Assembly (NCBI GenBank): GCA_013398615.1
Contig: VZSR01000680.1
Span: 2,516,993 to 2,580,992, forward strand
Length of the DNA stretch: 64,000 nucleotides
Source of the DNA: Brachypodius melanocephalos
Taxonomy: Eukaryota > Chordata > Aves > Passeriformes > Pycnonotidae
Direction: 5' to 3'
Shown: piece after piece, positions 1 through 9,575 of the stretch
Layout of the letters: each line of letters begins with the position of its first letter
How positions within the stretch are numbered: the stretch's first letter is position 1
Notes under the pieces: generated by a model
What the model saw: only the letters and a program-made list of their open reading frames with translations
Told to the model about the DNA's origin: nothing
The model's database searches: none
Translations under genes and position numbers: made by a program

Positions 1-51
1 TGGGGGGCGCCCCCGGCCGTCCCCGCGGGCTGCCCCCGCCCCCGCGCTCAC

Positions 52-332
52 CTTGGCCCCAGGTGGCACCTGCCCATGAGGTGCAGCTTGCAGAGGTGCA
101 GCCGCTCGCAGCCCTCGCACTCCTTGAGGACGCAGACCCGCACGTCCGTCACGGCCACGACCACCGAGCCGCCCTCCACCACCAGGAACCGCCGGGGGCC
201 CGCCGCCCACAGCGTGTCTTGCAGCTGCGGCGCCGACAGCCCGACGGTCTCCTCCAGCTCCCGCAGCCTGAGCCGCCCGCCATGGGAGCACAGCGTCTGG
301 GTGAGGAAACTGGACACGGCCGGATCGCACAT
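52..332 (-). CDS. ZC3HAV1: First coding exon of a ZAP-like CCCH zinc-finger protein (partial gene)
   Basis: The exon reads from an ATG at 332 down to a GTGAGC splice donor beginning at 51. It encodes 93 residues plus two bases of a split Arg codon (phase 2). Residues 1-62 (start MCDPAVSSFLTQTLCSHGGR) match the N-terminal winged-helix-like region of the ZAP/PARP12 family. Residues 67-89 carry a Cys cluster (C67, C72, C75, C81, C89), including LHLCKLHLMGRC. C81 and C89, seven residues apart, would be the first two ligands of CCCH finger 1. The last Cys and the His must lie in exon 2, outside the window. ZAP binds CpG-rich viral RNA in the cytoplasm and recruits RNA decay factors (family knowledge). 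Intron placement inside the first finger also fits the family. The paralogue is uncertain: the start resembles ZC3HAV1 or ZC3HAV1L more than PARP12. Confidence 0.82.
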
Positions 333-560
333 GGAGCCGCTCTGGCCGCGACGGGACCGCGAGCGGGACTGTGCAGGAGCGGGGCGGGAGCGGCAACAGG
401 AGCGGCAGCGGGGCGGGGACTCGACAGCGCCTCACGGCCGCGCCGGACGGGAATCGAAACCGAAGGCACGGGCGGGGCCAGCGGCTCGGGCCGAGCTGAG
501 TTCAGCGATCTGCCCGGCCTGGAGGCCTTCTCGGCTGAACATCACGCGGGAAATCAATAA
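333..560 (-). promoter_or_regulatory. CpG-rich promoter and 5' UTR of the ZAP-like gene
   Basis: The CpG-dense DNA that begins inside the exon continues upstream of the start codon to about 556, then drops abruptly into AT-richer DNA. It contains several GC-box-like GGGCGGGG strings and no clear TATA box, so a CpG-island promoter with dispersed start sites is likely. The transcription start cannot be placed from sequence alone. Several long plus-strand open frames here are antisense shadows caused by high GC. Confidence 0.65.
451..466. promoter_or_regulatory. ISRE-like interferon response site
   Basis: The string GAATCGAAACCGAAGG contains three GAA half-sites. Its core GAAACCGAAG at 456-465 differs from the ISRE/IRF consensus GAAANNGAAA at one base. 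It lies 124-133 bases upstream of the ZAP-like start codon, a usual position for such sites. ZAP-family genes are known to be interferon-inducible in vertebrates, which makes a functional reading plausible. The site call itself is inference from a short motif. Confidence 0.5.
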
Positions 561-602
561 TGCAGGAAGTGACTGAAAGTACCGTGAGGTTTCCTTGTTG
601 TT

Positions 603-700
603 GTGGCAGAATGGTTTGGGTTGGAAAGGTCTTAAAGATCATCTCCTTCCGCCCCTTACGCTAGACAGAGTCTCCTACCTCTAGACCAGGTTGCTCCACC
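603..700 (-). mobile_element. CR1 LINE 3'-end remnant
   Basis: The plus strand reads GAATGGTTTGGGTTGGAAAG, then CTTAAAGATCATCT and later CTAGACCAGGTTGCTC. These are hallmark pieces of the complement of an avian CR1 3' end, so the element lies on the minus strand. It is degraded, carries a small internal deletion, and fades out after about 700. It sits about 270 bases upstream of the ZAP-like start codon. Confidence 0.8.
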
Positions 701-3700
701 TTCCTTTCCTCACCTTGCTAACATTTGCTCTCTCTACACTAACACGAACCTACTGCAGAGCATTAAGCATATAATTCAGGATAAAACACGTCACATACAC
801 AAATAACTCTAGTATTTACGTAGCAATGCCATTACTTTTCTTTCTTCCCGGCTGGCAGTGAGCTGCTGATCAGCGCTGGCTGCGGCACTGTCCTGGCAGG
901 GCTGTGAAGCCGTGCTGCTTTTGGCTGGGGTAGGGTTTATTTTCTTCCGGTGGCTGCTGTGGGGCTGTGTTTTGGATTCGTCTCGAACACAGGAGTGATA
1001 AGAGATGTTTTCATTATTGCCGAGCAGGGCCTTCCACAGAGCCAAGGTCTTTCCTACTCTCCTTGTACTGCCACGCTGGGGAGGGGGCTGGGGTGCGTGG
1101 GCAGCTGGGAGGAGGGAGAGGGGGCAGGAAAAGGAAAGCTGGGACATTTGGAGTTTGTCTTCCCAAGACATGGTGATGTGTCTCAATCCAGGAGTTTTCC
1201 AGCTTTTACCCTTCTGATTCTCTCCCCAGCCCCACTGGTGGGGAGTGGGTGAGTGGCTGCCTGGGCCAGACTGCTGGCTGTGGTTAAACCACTACAGAAG
1301 CAGCAGTGCCAGGTTCCTCTTGGTGTGAAAGTAGGGCTGGGGAGGGTCTGTGGGATGGGGAAGAAGCACAGCAAACACTGAATCGAAAGAGGGTTGAGGA
1401 TTAAATCCATTTGAGATGAACTTTTATACTGAAACCCTTTAGCAGTGCAAGTCTCAGGGATAGTATCAACTGCTCCCTCTGGATCAGGAAGTTAACTTTG
1501 TAAATAAAGTGAGTAGCCCTTGTTGCCTGTTGCTGGTGCCTGATTTGAAAGGCATGTGAAACTATAAAGTCACAGTCACTGTTCAGGTTATAAAGAGAGC
1601 CACCTCCAGGAATAAGGCCAAGGTGGTACTGCCTGTGGTATGCTCTTTCTTTGTTGTTGAAGGCTACGTAAGAACCTTTTCATTGGGCATATTTCGCCAT
1701 ACCTGTCTGCTTCCTATGATAATCGAACCAATGAAATGATTTTTAAAAAGCAATAGAAAAGGAGAGGTAGAAGGAGGAGTTTGCCACGTCACAGCTTTAG
1801 AGAAGTACATTGAAGTTCTGGGTTGGTTTGTGCTCTAGGTGTGGATGTTGGCATTCTCAGGTTGTCAACAGATCATCAAACATAATAAAACTCAGAACGA
1901 TACTCGAGGTAGTTTCAGGAGTGACTGATAAAGTAGAAAATGATTCAAACATTGAGTCAGCAATATGTTGCCAGCTTTAAACAGTAGATAATGAATCAGG
2001 CAAACTGTACAGTAATTTGCTTATAGTCATTTGTTTTTTTCAGACAGCTCCAGTGAAAACATAGATTTCTGCTACATTTCATACATTAATCCACTCAGAA
2101 ATCTCAACTACTGTCTTGAGGAGCTTTGCTGCATACTTTGTTGGAACAGTATTAACAGAATGGAGCAGTAAAGTGAAGCACTGCAAGCGGAGAGAAGCGA
2201 CAAACGCAGTCTTGGCAAGCATGTTCTATTCTCCACTTAAATATATCGAAGAAGGGTTTGGGATCAGGCCTGAGTAAAAGCAAACAAAGAAACATTGCTG
2301 GATTTATCCTGTTTGCTACTATGTTCTGCAAATACAAATGGCCAAATACTCGACTTCCTTAGCAGCTTTAAACAGAACCAATTTATGTGAAACAACACAA
2401 CTGGGTGAGGCAAAAGGGATCTCTGTATGAAGGAATCCCAAAATGCTGTTATTTTCATAGTGACTCCAGCCTTAAGTATCAAGTCCTTTGCTTAAAGTTA
2501 GGAACCAGTATGGCTGGATTGCTGTAACCTCTTGCTACCCTGTAAATTTTTCTCTCTGGTGCCCTCCACTTGCAGCTGTAGCATTTCCTTGTTTGCCCTG
2601 CCTGACTCTGGTATTCAGCTGACTATAGTAAGCAAAACCAGCTTTCAGAGACTTGACACTGAAATATTGATTAGTATGAGCAAAGTATGAATGGAAGTAG
2701 CTGTGTGCAAGCACCAGAAGAAACAGCAGAGCAAAGGTTAAAAGAATGGCCTGTGTTGAATAACCAAAACCACAGCTTAAGGCAGTAAAATCGAGAAATG
2801 TTTTTCTCAAACCGGAACTTCTGCATTCGGTAGCATAGACAACTTGTCAGCAGGAAATCCCAGCATCTGACAGGCTGGACGTGGCAGGAAGATACAGCAC
2901 GTCACAAATAACATCGATTTCCTCTTGGTTCGACTGGGAGCAGACCACAGAATGTGGAAACACAGAAAATGAGCAAAGGAGTTCCATCGAGTGCGTGGAG
3001 GCAGCTGTAGCCAGACTGTGAAGCACAAGGATGTGCTGGGTTCCACAAGCTTTCCAAGGCAGTTTTCCACTGCCAGTGGAAAATAATACAAGAGATAGCA
3101 AAAGGCTGTGATGGTTGGTGCCCATCTTCCCTTTTGTTACAGGCAACATGGATCCTGGTGAAACCAGCACCCCTCGGGGGCTGTGAGTATGGGGTTTATG
3201 ACAGTGTGAACAGAGTTAGATAAACTGAATGAATGTGAATGAAAGCTGGGGAACTGAGTGAAATGAATGCATCCCTAAATGCAACTTCTGCAGCTTGACT
3301 GGGTGCAGATGGATTTGCAAACAAATGTGCCTTTTCTGATGTGTCTGCAGCCGAAGCACAGGTTGTGGTTACACTGGATGCTATGGAGCTGCCCCGCTCT
3401 GTGTGAAGTAGAGGCTGTTCCTGCTCTAAATAGTTGGTGCAGCCCAGCTTCCCTGCTGGCTCTGACCACATCAGCAGTTCTTCCCTGCAGGCAAGGCTAA
3501 AGCGTGCAGAAACACCCTGGGAATGATGCTGTCAAACCGGCTTCCCCTCTTTTTTTTCTGGCATGTGACCTGTTCAGTTTCTCTTATTGTCACCCCCATT
3601 CTGCTTCTTGAGACGCCTCTTTCAGGTCTCAGCTTTGGCTCACCTTACAAGTTATTCTCTGCCCCACGTCCAACTCTTTTTCTTGCCTTAGATTCCCCAG

Positions 3701-5395
3701 ACTGTTACAAATAGCATTTTGCAGAACTTCCTGGGACCACTGTTTTCTTGTTTCCCCCCCCCCATTTCTTACACAGCCTTCCTCCCGTTCAGTACTGTTT
3801 GCTTACTTAGCTAATTGGCTGCGTTTACAACTTGCCTGAGGCTTTCCAGAAAACTTTGAGGCTTCTTTGTTCTGCGGAAACTGTTAAGCTATGTGATAAA
3901 AATCCAGCTGGTGGGAGGTAGGGGCTCTCTTCTCACCTGACATGCCTGCCCCCCGCACACACCCAAAAACTGCAATCAGTTCAGACTGTCTCATCCCCAG
4001 CACGGGCACTGGAAAAACACACACTCTTGTTCATCGTAAATTATCACTGTGACTCTGCTCAGGTCCCTCGCTGGAGTGGGCTGGGCTGTGGGGCTGGAAA
4101 AAAAGCCAATTTGGAGCCTACCAAGAAGGATGAAACGATGAGAAATTTAGGGGAGGAACAAGCGTGGGAAAATAAGGGGATAGTCAGCGACTGGAGCGAG
4201 TGCAGATGTGGATGTGATGGACCATCTGTGGTGTAAAGGGGAATGCCTGGGAGCATCTCCAGGGACCAGCTCAGGGTGTGAGGGGGCCTGTTTGCCTCTA
4301 GGGGCAAAACCACGGGGAGGTCAGCTATGGGACCTGGAATGTCCTGGGGAGCTCTGTGTGGGTCTGCCCTGGCAACTGGAGTGTGGCTGTGCCTTGTGGG
4401 TCCCTCTGTGTGACCCATGTGCCTGGGAAGTCTCATACGAGATATGAGACACTCACCTGTCCTTTTAGGTGGAGGACAGCCCAGCAGCTGGAATTACAGC
4501 AGAGGAAGGGAGGAGAGAAGGAGAAAGATGCACCTGGAATGGCAAACTCTCCCAGCAGTGCCCAGAAGGAGAGCTGTGGTGAGTCCTGTGGGCTCTGTCT
4601 CCCCTCCTGTGTGTTCCAGGACCCTCCACTGCCCCTCTCCTCCCTCTTTCCCACAGTGCTGCAGGTGGTTTTCTAATTATTTTTATTTTATTTTTTTAAA
4701 TTTTATTTTGGCTCCTTTGTGTTGCAGAATAAGGACTTTACAGTTAAAATTGTCAAGCGGTATGTTTTATTCCGGCTGGGATGCACAGGGGATATTTCCA
4801 CCAACTCTGTGTCCCTGGTTCCAGGTTTAAATACACACTGATCCCCCAAACCCACACCTCCCTGCCCGCCCATTCCCCGCTCACTCTCTGTCTCCTCGCT
4901 CTTCATATTATAATTAATCTGTGGTGCCGCATCTCCTGGTGGTGGCGGGCGGGGGTCTCTGATGAAGTAAAAGAAGTCTTCCTCAGTGTTCGCTGCTTGA
5001 CCTCCTCCTCTGGGCAGCGCCGTGGGGATTTGGCTAATTCTCAGGTTAGGTTGTCCTGGCCAAAACTGGGAGCCTGCTTCTTGCTGGTTTCTTAAGCAAC
5101 CGGTTCTGCTTTATCGGGTCTTCACAATACCTGAGTCCTGCTTTGCTGAGTTTTCACAATATACAGCTTATCGTTATGGCCTTTACCTGGAAATTAAATT
5201 CCTATGTGTTCTGTTACAAATTGTTTCTACCTAACAAGTTACATTTCTATTACAAGCTGGTTTTCTACTTTTACAAACTTTGCTAAATAAGCTATATCCT
5301 TCTGTTTCACCTGCTTAAGTACATTACATGTTTCTAAAATTCTGAATTTTCATATGCATACGTGTTTCCCATATCACCCTTAAATCTCCTTTTTC
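701..5395. other. Intergenic DNA without a recognised gene
   Basis: Open frames here are short, on both strands, and resemble no protein I know. The stretch holds a C homopolymer near 3756-3767, a T/A-rich low-complexity patch near 4675-4710, and many scattered AATAAA strings. I see no CpG island, RNA gene or exon with a convincing protein match. Confidence 0.5.
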
Positions 5396-6474
5396 CATCT
5401 TGCTCTGAGCGGTTCCCTGTCCCTGTATTTGCCAGATCAGTCCCTGGTTTCTTCCTTTGCTGTCTCTGGCTCCCAGGCAGTATTTTGGAGTTCTTCCCTC
5501 TCTGTCCTGGAGCTTGGTGTTTCTCCTATCTCTGTGTCTCTCTGTCCAGAGGCTTGTCCATGTTCAAGGTTTTCCTGCTTGGATCTGTAGCATGGAGTGA
5601 GTCTATTTCTTTCCCCATCTCTCTTTGCTCTGCTCCCTGCCCCTCATTTTGAAATCCTTGCTCTCTGTCCTGTACTGGGACGTGTTCTTTCTTTGTCTCT
5701 CCTTTATCTGGCCCTTGCTCCCTATTTATCAATTACTTCTTTCTTCATCTCTCAGTCTGGTGCTGGATCACAATCTTTAATTCCTCCTTTCCTTCCCTGA
5801 GGCCCATCTTGCTTTCTCCTGCCCACTCGGGCTCCCTGTTCCTGTTTTAATTCCTCATTCCCTAGCTGGTGCTGTTCTTCCTGTGCAGGTGGTGCTGTGT
5901 CAGCTCTTTATTCCCATCTTTTCATTCCTTACTCTCCCTCTGTTAGCCCATTGCTGTCATATTATTTTGCCATCTCTGTGTTCTGTTCCATATCCCTGTT
6001 TTTTTCCTTCTCCTCTCTCTGTGCCCTGTTGCCCCTGGCTGTTTTTAATTTCTCCATTTCTCTCTGCCTGGCTCCAACTCCCTGTTTTTTCATTCCTTCC
6101 TCTCTGCCTTGTAGCCCATCAGTATTTTTAATTTCTCTGACTCTCTTTGTCATTCAGTTTCTTCTTCTCAGCCCTGTGGACAGTGTGATTCAGTTTCCTC
6201 CTCTACCTCTCCTTTTCCATTTCCTTGGCCCTTGTTTTGAATCCCACACACTCCCTGCATCTTATTGCTTCCCACCCCTGTGTTTTAATTCCCCCCTTCC
6301 TGCTGCATAGTCTGTTGCTTTTTCCTTTTTTCATCTCTCTCCATCCATCTTGCTGTGCCCACTTTTTATTCCTTCCTCTCTGCTCTGTACCCTGCTGCTA
6401 CTTTTTGGCCTTTTCCATCTGTTTGTCCAGCTGCCTGTCCCTGTTGGTTCATTCTGCCCTCTTCCTCATTGTCA
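5396..6474. repeat. Pyrimidine-rich degenerate tandem repeat, about 1.1 kb
   Basis: The plus strand is almost entirely C and T with few purines. A loosely repeated phrase, T-run then AATTTCTCC or CATTCCTTCC then CTCTCTGCC, recurs at about 5776, 5845, 5905, 6041, 6084, 6122 and 6364. Successive spacing in the better-preserved part is about 38-64 bases. This is best read as an old, diverged minisatellite. Open frames of up to 137 residues on the plus strand here are Leu/Ser/Phe/Pro-rich artefacts of base composition. Confidence 0.6.
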
Positions 6475-6526
6475 GACTGAAATATTATAGTTTATGACTT
6501 AGACATTTTCATGCTAGACTTTTGCC

Positions 6527-7370
6527 TGTTGTAGCAAAACCGTGTTACAAAAGCTGCAGAGAAGACCACCACACCGTGACTGGGGCTCTGAGAGGCCCTG
6601 CTCCCTCCGCTGATGAAGGTGAGACAAATTAACAACTCCATTCACAAAGCACGAGCCCAACACCTTCAGGGTGGAGCCCACAGCCCCAGGACTATCAGCT
6701 GCCGGGCTCACACAGGGTGGGGGGAAAAAGCCTTTGGGGGTGTGTTGGAAAACCTCTGGGCAGAGGCAGTGAGCGCCCATCCTCCAGGGTGCAGAGGAGC
6801 CCAGCTGAGGGGCCCTTCCCCCGGGGAAAAGATTATCCACAGCACAGGGGGGGACACGGGCCATCAAAAGCCACCCCCGCATCCCAAGGAATCCCAGACC
6901 CCAGCACTGCAGATGATGCAACAGACCCTCACAGTTGCCAGGGACAAACTGGTCCCCTGCACGGGAGACACGTGGGCATTCCCACCTTCCCAAAGCCTGT
7001 ATCAATCCATGGAATTCTGTACTCTTTGGTGTGTGGCAGTGGGAGCAGGGGTCACCACCAGGAGGAGCAGATGGAGGGGAGAAACGAGACATTGTTGGGA
7101 TGATATGCTTCCACCTAACCCCTGTCAATCTCTCCCTGTCACCCTACTCCCCAAGCTCTTTCTCTGTTCTTTCTTTCCTTCTTTTCCCTTTCTCTGTGCC
7201 TCTTTTACTATTAAGTAAAACATATCAAATTTTTTTTGGCACCAGCATCTAACGTCGTTTGGCTTTAATCTCGTTTTTGGGGTATGTTTTGGACCTTCAA
7301 AGTTCTTTCCGGTTTATACACTGAGACTTCCTTTCCTTTGCTCTTCTGGCTTAAAAAGCGGACGGTAACA
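6527..7370 (+). mobile_element. Candidate solo LTR of an endogenous retrovirus
   Basis: The block starts TGTTGTAGC and ends GGTAACA, giving TGTT...AACA terminal inverted ends typical of LTRs. Its right part (about 7140-7370) has a CT-rich run, ACTATTAAGTAAAAC and a T-run that look like a polyadenylation region. The six bases flanking each side (TTTGCC and CTTGCA) agree at four positions, which could be a decayed target duplication. No primer-binding site or gag/pol follows, so if real it is a solo LTR. The open frames of about 200 residues on both strands match nothing I recognise. The call rests on ends and layout, not on a database match. Confidence 0.42.
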
Positions 7371-7731
7371 CTTGCACCCAGCCCTATCCCGTGCCATGGC
7401 CATCCCTCTGTGTTCGCAGTGCCTCTGTGTCCAGTCACTAATTCCTCCCTGGGAAAAATCCCGATTTTTCTCTCCGCTCCCTCTTAGGGACGGGTCCGGG
7501 ATATGGACGGGCTCTGTGTCCCTGCTGCCACCTGCTGACGGATCCCCCGCCCCCTTCATTATTACAGACGGGGGGCACCCCAAAGCCTCCCCTGTTTCAG
7601 CGCTGCGATCCCCCGACAGGATGCAGGACATGGATCCCATCGATGGCGAACCGCACGGGCGTGGTCACCGAGCTGGGCTTTGGGGCCGTGCTTGCCACCA
7701 GTGTGGAGGCTCCCTCATCATTTTTGGCGGG

Positions 7732-7925
7732 CTTTAAATAATTTTGGGGGGTCTCGCATTCATTTTCGGGGAGGGTTCCCGTAATTTTGGGAAGTTCCCC
7801 TGTCATTTTGGGGGATTCCCCATCATTTTGAGGGAGTCCCTCATAATTTAGTGGGGTGGGGTCTCCGTTATTCTTGGGGGGGTGGTCCCCATAATTTGGG
7901 GCTGATGCGCGTCATTTTGAAGGGT
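7732..7925. repeat. Minisatellite, unit ATTTTGGGGG plus a short CCC-containing spacer
   Basis: About nine or ten copies of a roughly 20-24-base unit run head to tail, each with an ATTTTGGGG-like core followed by a variable spacer such as AGTCCCTCATA or ATTCCCCATC. Copies differ by substitutions and small indels. Each unit carries a run of three or more G, so the array could form G-quadruplexes. Confidence 0.75.
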
Positions 7926-8038
7926 TTGAGGCTTTCCTGAGGGCTCTATCCAGGCGCACGGAGTCCACTCCCGTGGCTTTGGAATAACGGGAGCAGGGGG
8001 AGCGCCGGGGACGGGACCGGAGCAGCACGGCGGCTCTG

Positions 8039-8133
8039 CTTTACGGCAGTGTGGCGGGCACGGCGGGCCCGTGGCTGGGCTTTACGGCAGTGTGGCGCCG
8101 TGAGGTGATAGAGCGCTTTACGGCACTGTGGTG
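8039..8133. repeat. Three spaced copies of CTTTACGGCAGTGTGGCG
   Basis: Near-identical copies begin at about 8039, 8080 and 8116. The third reads CTTTACGGCACTGTGGTGG. They are spaced about 41 and 36 bases apart, with CG-rich spacers between them. I do not recognise the unit as a known repeat or binding site. Confidence 0.7.
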
Positions 8134-8151
8134 GCCCAGGCGAGTACAGCA

Positions 8152-8220
8152 CGAAAATACCTGAAAATTCACGGTGTCACCAGCCCGAAAATACCTCAAA
8201 ATTCACAGGGAAGGTGTGTG
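8152..8220. repeat. Two tandem copies of a 34-base unit
   Basis: CGAAAATACCTGAAAATTCAC at 8152 recurs with one change at 8186, giving a 34-base period. The copies lie directly beside the preceding CTTTACGG repeats, and a partial CACCAGCC/ACCAGCCC echo follows. Confidence 0.7.
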
Positions 8221-9240
8221 TGAGAGAGCTCAGTGTGACCAGCCCGGAACAGACAAGGTGAAGCTGAGGCCTTACTGCGTATTCTGCGTATGAAAAGCAT
8301 GGAGGAAGAAAATGGTTCCACAGAAGGTTCCAGACTCTCAAGATGCACAAGGAAAGGACAAGAGGCAACAGACACAAACAAAAGAGCTTCCAATTAGATA
8401 TGGGGTAAAAAACCTCTTCCCACTGAGGATGGAGATCCAGCAGACATTTTTACCAGTGGCCCATTCTCTCAGGTAGTCTTTCCAAGCATTACCTAAGATT
8501 TACCAGTTGTTGGCATAAGCCCGAATTGACGAGAGTTAATAGCACAGTGAAGGCAGCATGGTGAGTCTCTTGGGCCCCTCAGTCCTCCCTGCAATCCTGC
8601 TTGCTGTGAGGTAGTGGGATGCTCAAAATCAGCAGGAGTTGCTTGCAGCTCTTTGGGAAAGATGACTGAATTTAGAGCCTGTGGAGAAAGCTAATAAAAG
8701 AGGGAAATGATAAGAGTTTAAAGAGAAGGAGAAATGAAGGAAATGAAAATGAAGCAAAACTTTAACACAAAGTAAATGTTTAGATTATTTTAAAAAAATC
8801 CACAACATTTCCAGTCATAAGGGATGGAAGCTGAATGAAGAATAGACTGTCAGGAGCAATAGGGGAAGGCTGGCTTGTTCTCTGCTTAAAATCAGACCCA
8901 CCCCACAACATGCTGTCAGTGCAAAGCACTTGGATCTTCCTGTTCTCCTTTCCCACCCTCAGGGCCAAGTGTCTCCCACAGCTGGGGTACCAGGCTGGAG
9001 CTTTTCTCCTCTGCTGATGCTTCTGAGCCCAGGAGCCCCAAGAGCAGGAACAAAACTTGAGAGCTGCTAGACAGGCGGCCAGTGGGTGTCAATGCCTCAG
9101 AAAGGCAAAGGCTGAAAGACTAACCAGAAATCAAAGGACCAAATAGGTGATGATGGCACAGTAAAAACCATAATGTGTCCTGGCTGCCCAGCTGCTTCTG
9201 GGGCCTTGGAAGAGGAGCACGGGATAGGAGCAACCCATTT
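8221..9240. other. Intergenic DNA without a recognised gene
   Basis: Ordinary mixed sequence with a purine-rich stretch near 8690-8760. I see no convincing coding exon or RNA gene. Confidence 0.5.
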
Positions 9241-9575
9241 GAGAGACACAGAACATGCTGAGTTGGAAGGGACTTACCAGGCTCATGGATTCCAACTGCC
9301 GGCCCGGCACAGCTCACCCCGACAATGCCACCCTGTGCCTGAGAGCATTGTCCAAACACTTGTGGAGCTCTGGCAGCCTTGAGGCCGTTCCTTGGGAGCC
9401 TTTTCCAGTGCCCATTCATGCTCTGAGGGGAGAACCTTTTCCAGATAGTCAGTCTGACCTTCCTGTGACACAACTCCAGCCCTTCCCTCGAGTCCTGTCA
9501 CGGGAGTGAAGAGATCAGTACCCGTGCCCCTGCTCCTCCCCAGGACGATGTTGAGGACAAAGACTGTTCAGTGTC
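9241..9575 (-). mobile_element. CR1 LINE 3'-end fragment
   Basis: The plus strand reads ACAGAACATGCTGAGTTGGAAGGGACTTACC, a standard CR1 3'-end opening in antisense. It is followed by CTGAGAGCATTGTCCAAACAC, GAGCCTTTTCCAGTGCCCA, AGAACCTTTTCCAGATA and GAGTCCTGTCACGGG. That order is the avian CR1 3' region on the minus strand. The element is 5'-truncated, as usual for CR1. Open frames across it are LINE relics or antisense artefacts. Confidence 0.88.

Larger units (their letters stand above)
7470..8160. other. Isolated CpG-dense segment (orphan CpG island candidate)
   Basis: CpG dinucleotides are much denser here than in the flanks, notably at 7480-7700 and 7930-8140. The segment contains an open frame at 7643-7741 (plus strand, 32 codons, starting MANRTGVVTELGFGAV) that runs to a stop just at the edge of a minisatellite. 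I recognise no protein match. It could be the promoter or first exon of an unannotated transcript, or a GC-rich repeat block. Two short tandem-repeat arrays overlap it. Confidence 0.45.

Noticed and set aside
63..576. Two 165-codon plus-strand frames opposite the ZAP-like exon
   Set aside because: They are antisense shadows of the real exon in a CpG-rich segment and show no recognisable domain.
5897..6310. 137-codon Leu/Ser/Phe/Pro-rich frame resembling membrane segments
   Set aside because: Explained by translation of a polypyrimidine repeat; no true start context or domain.
6514..7218. Overlapping frames of about 200 codons on both strands
   Set aside because: No similarity to any protein I know, they overlap each other on opposite strands, and they sit in the candidate LTR.
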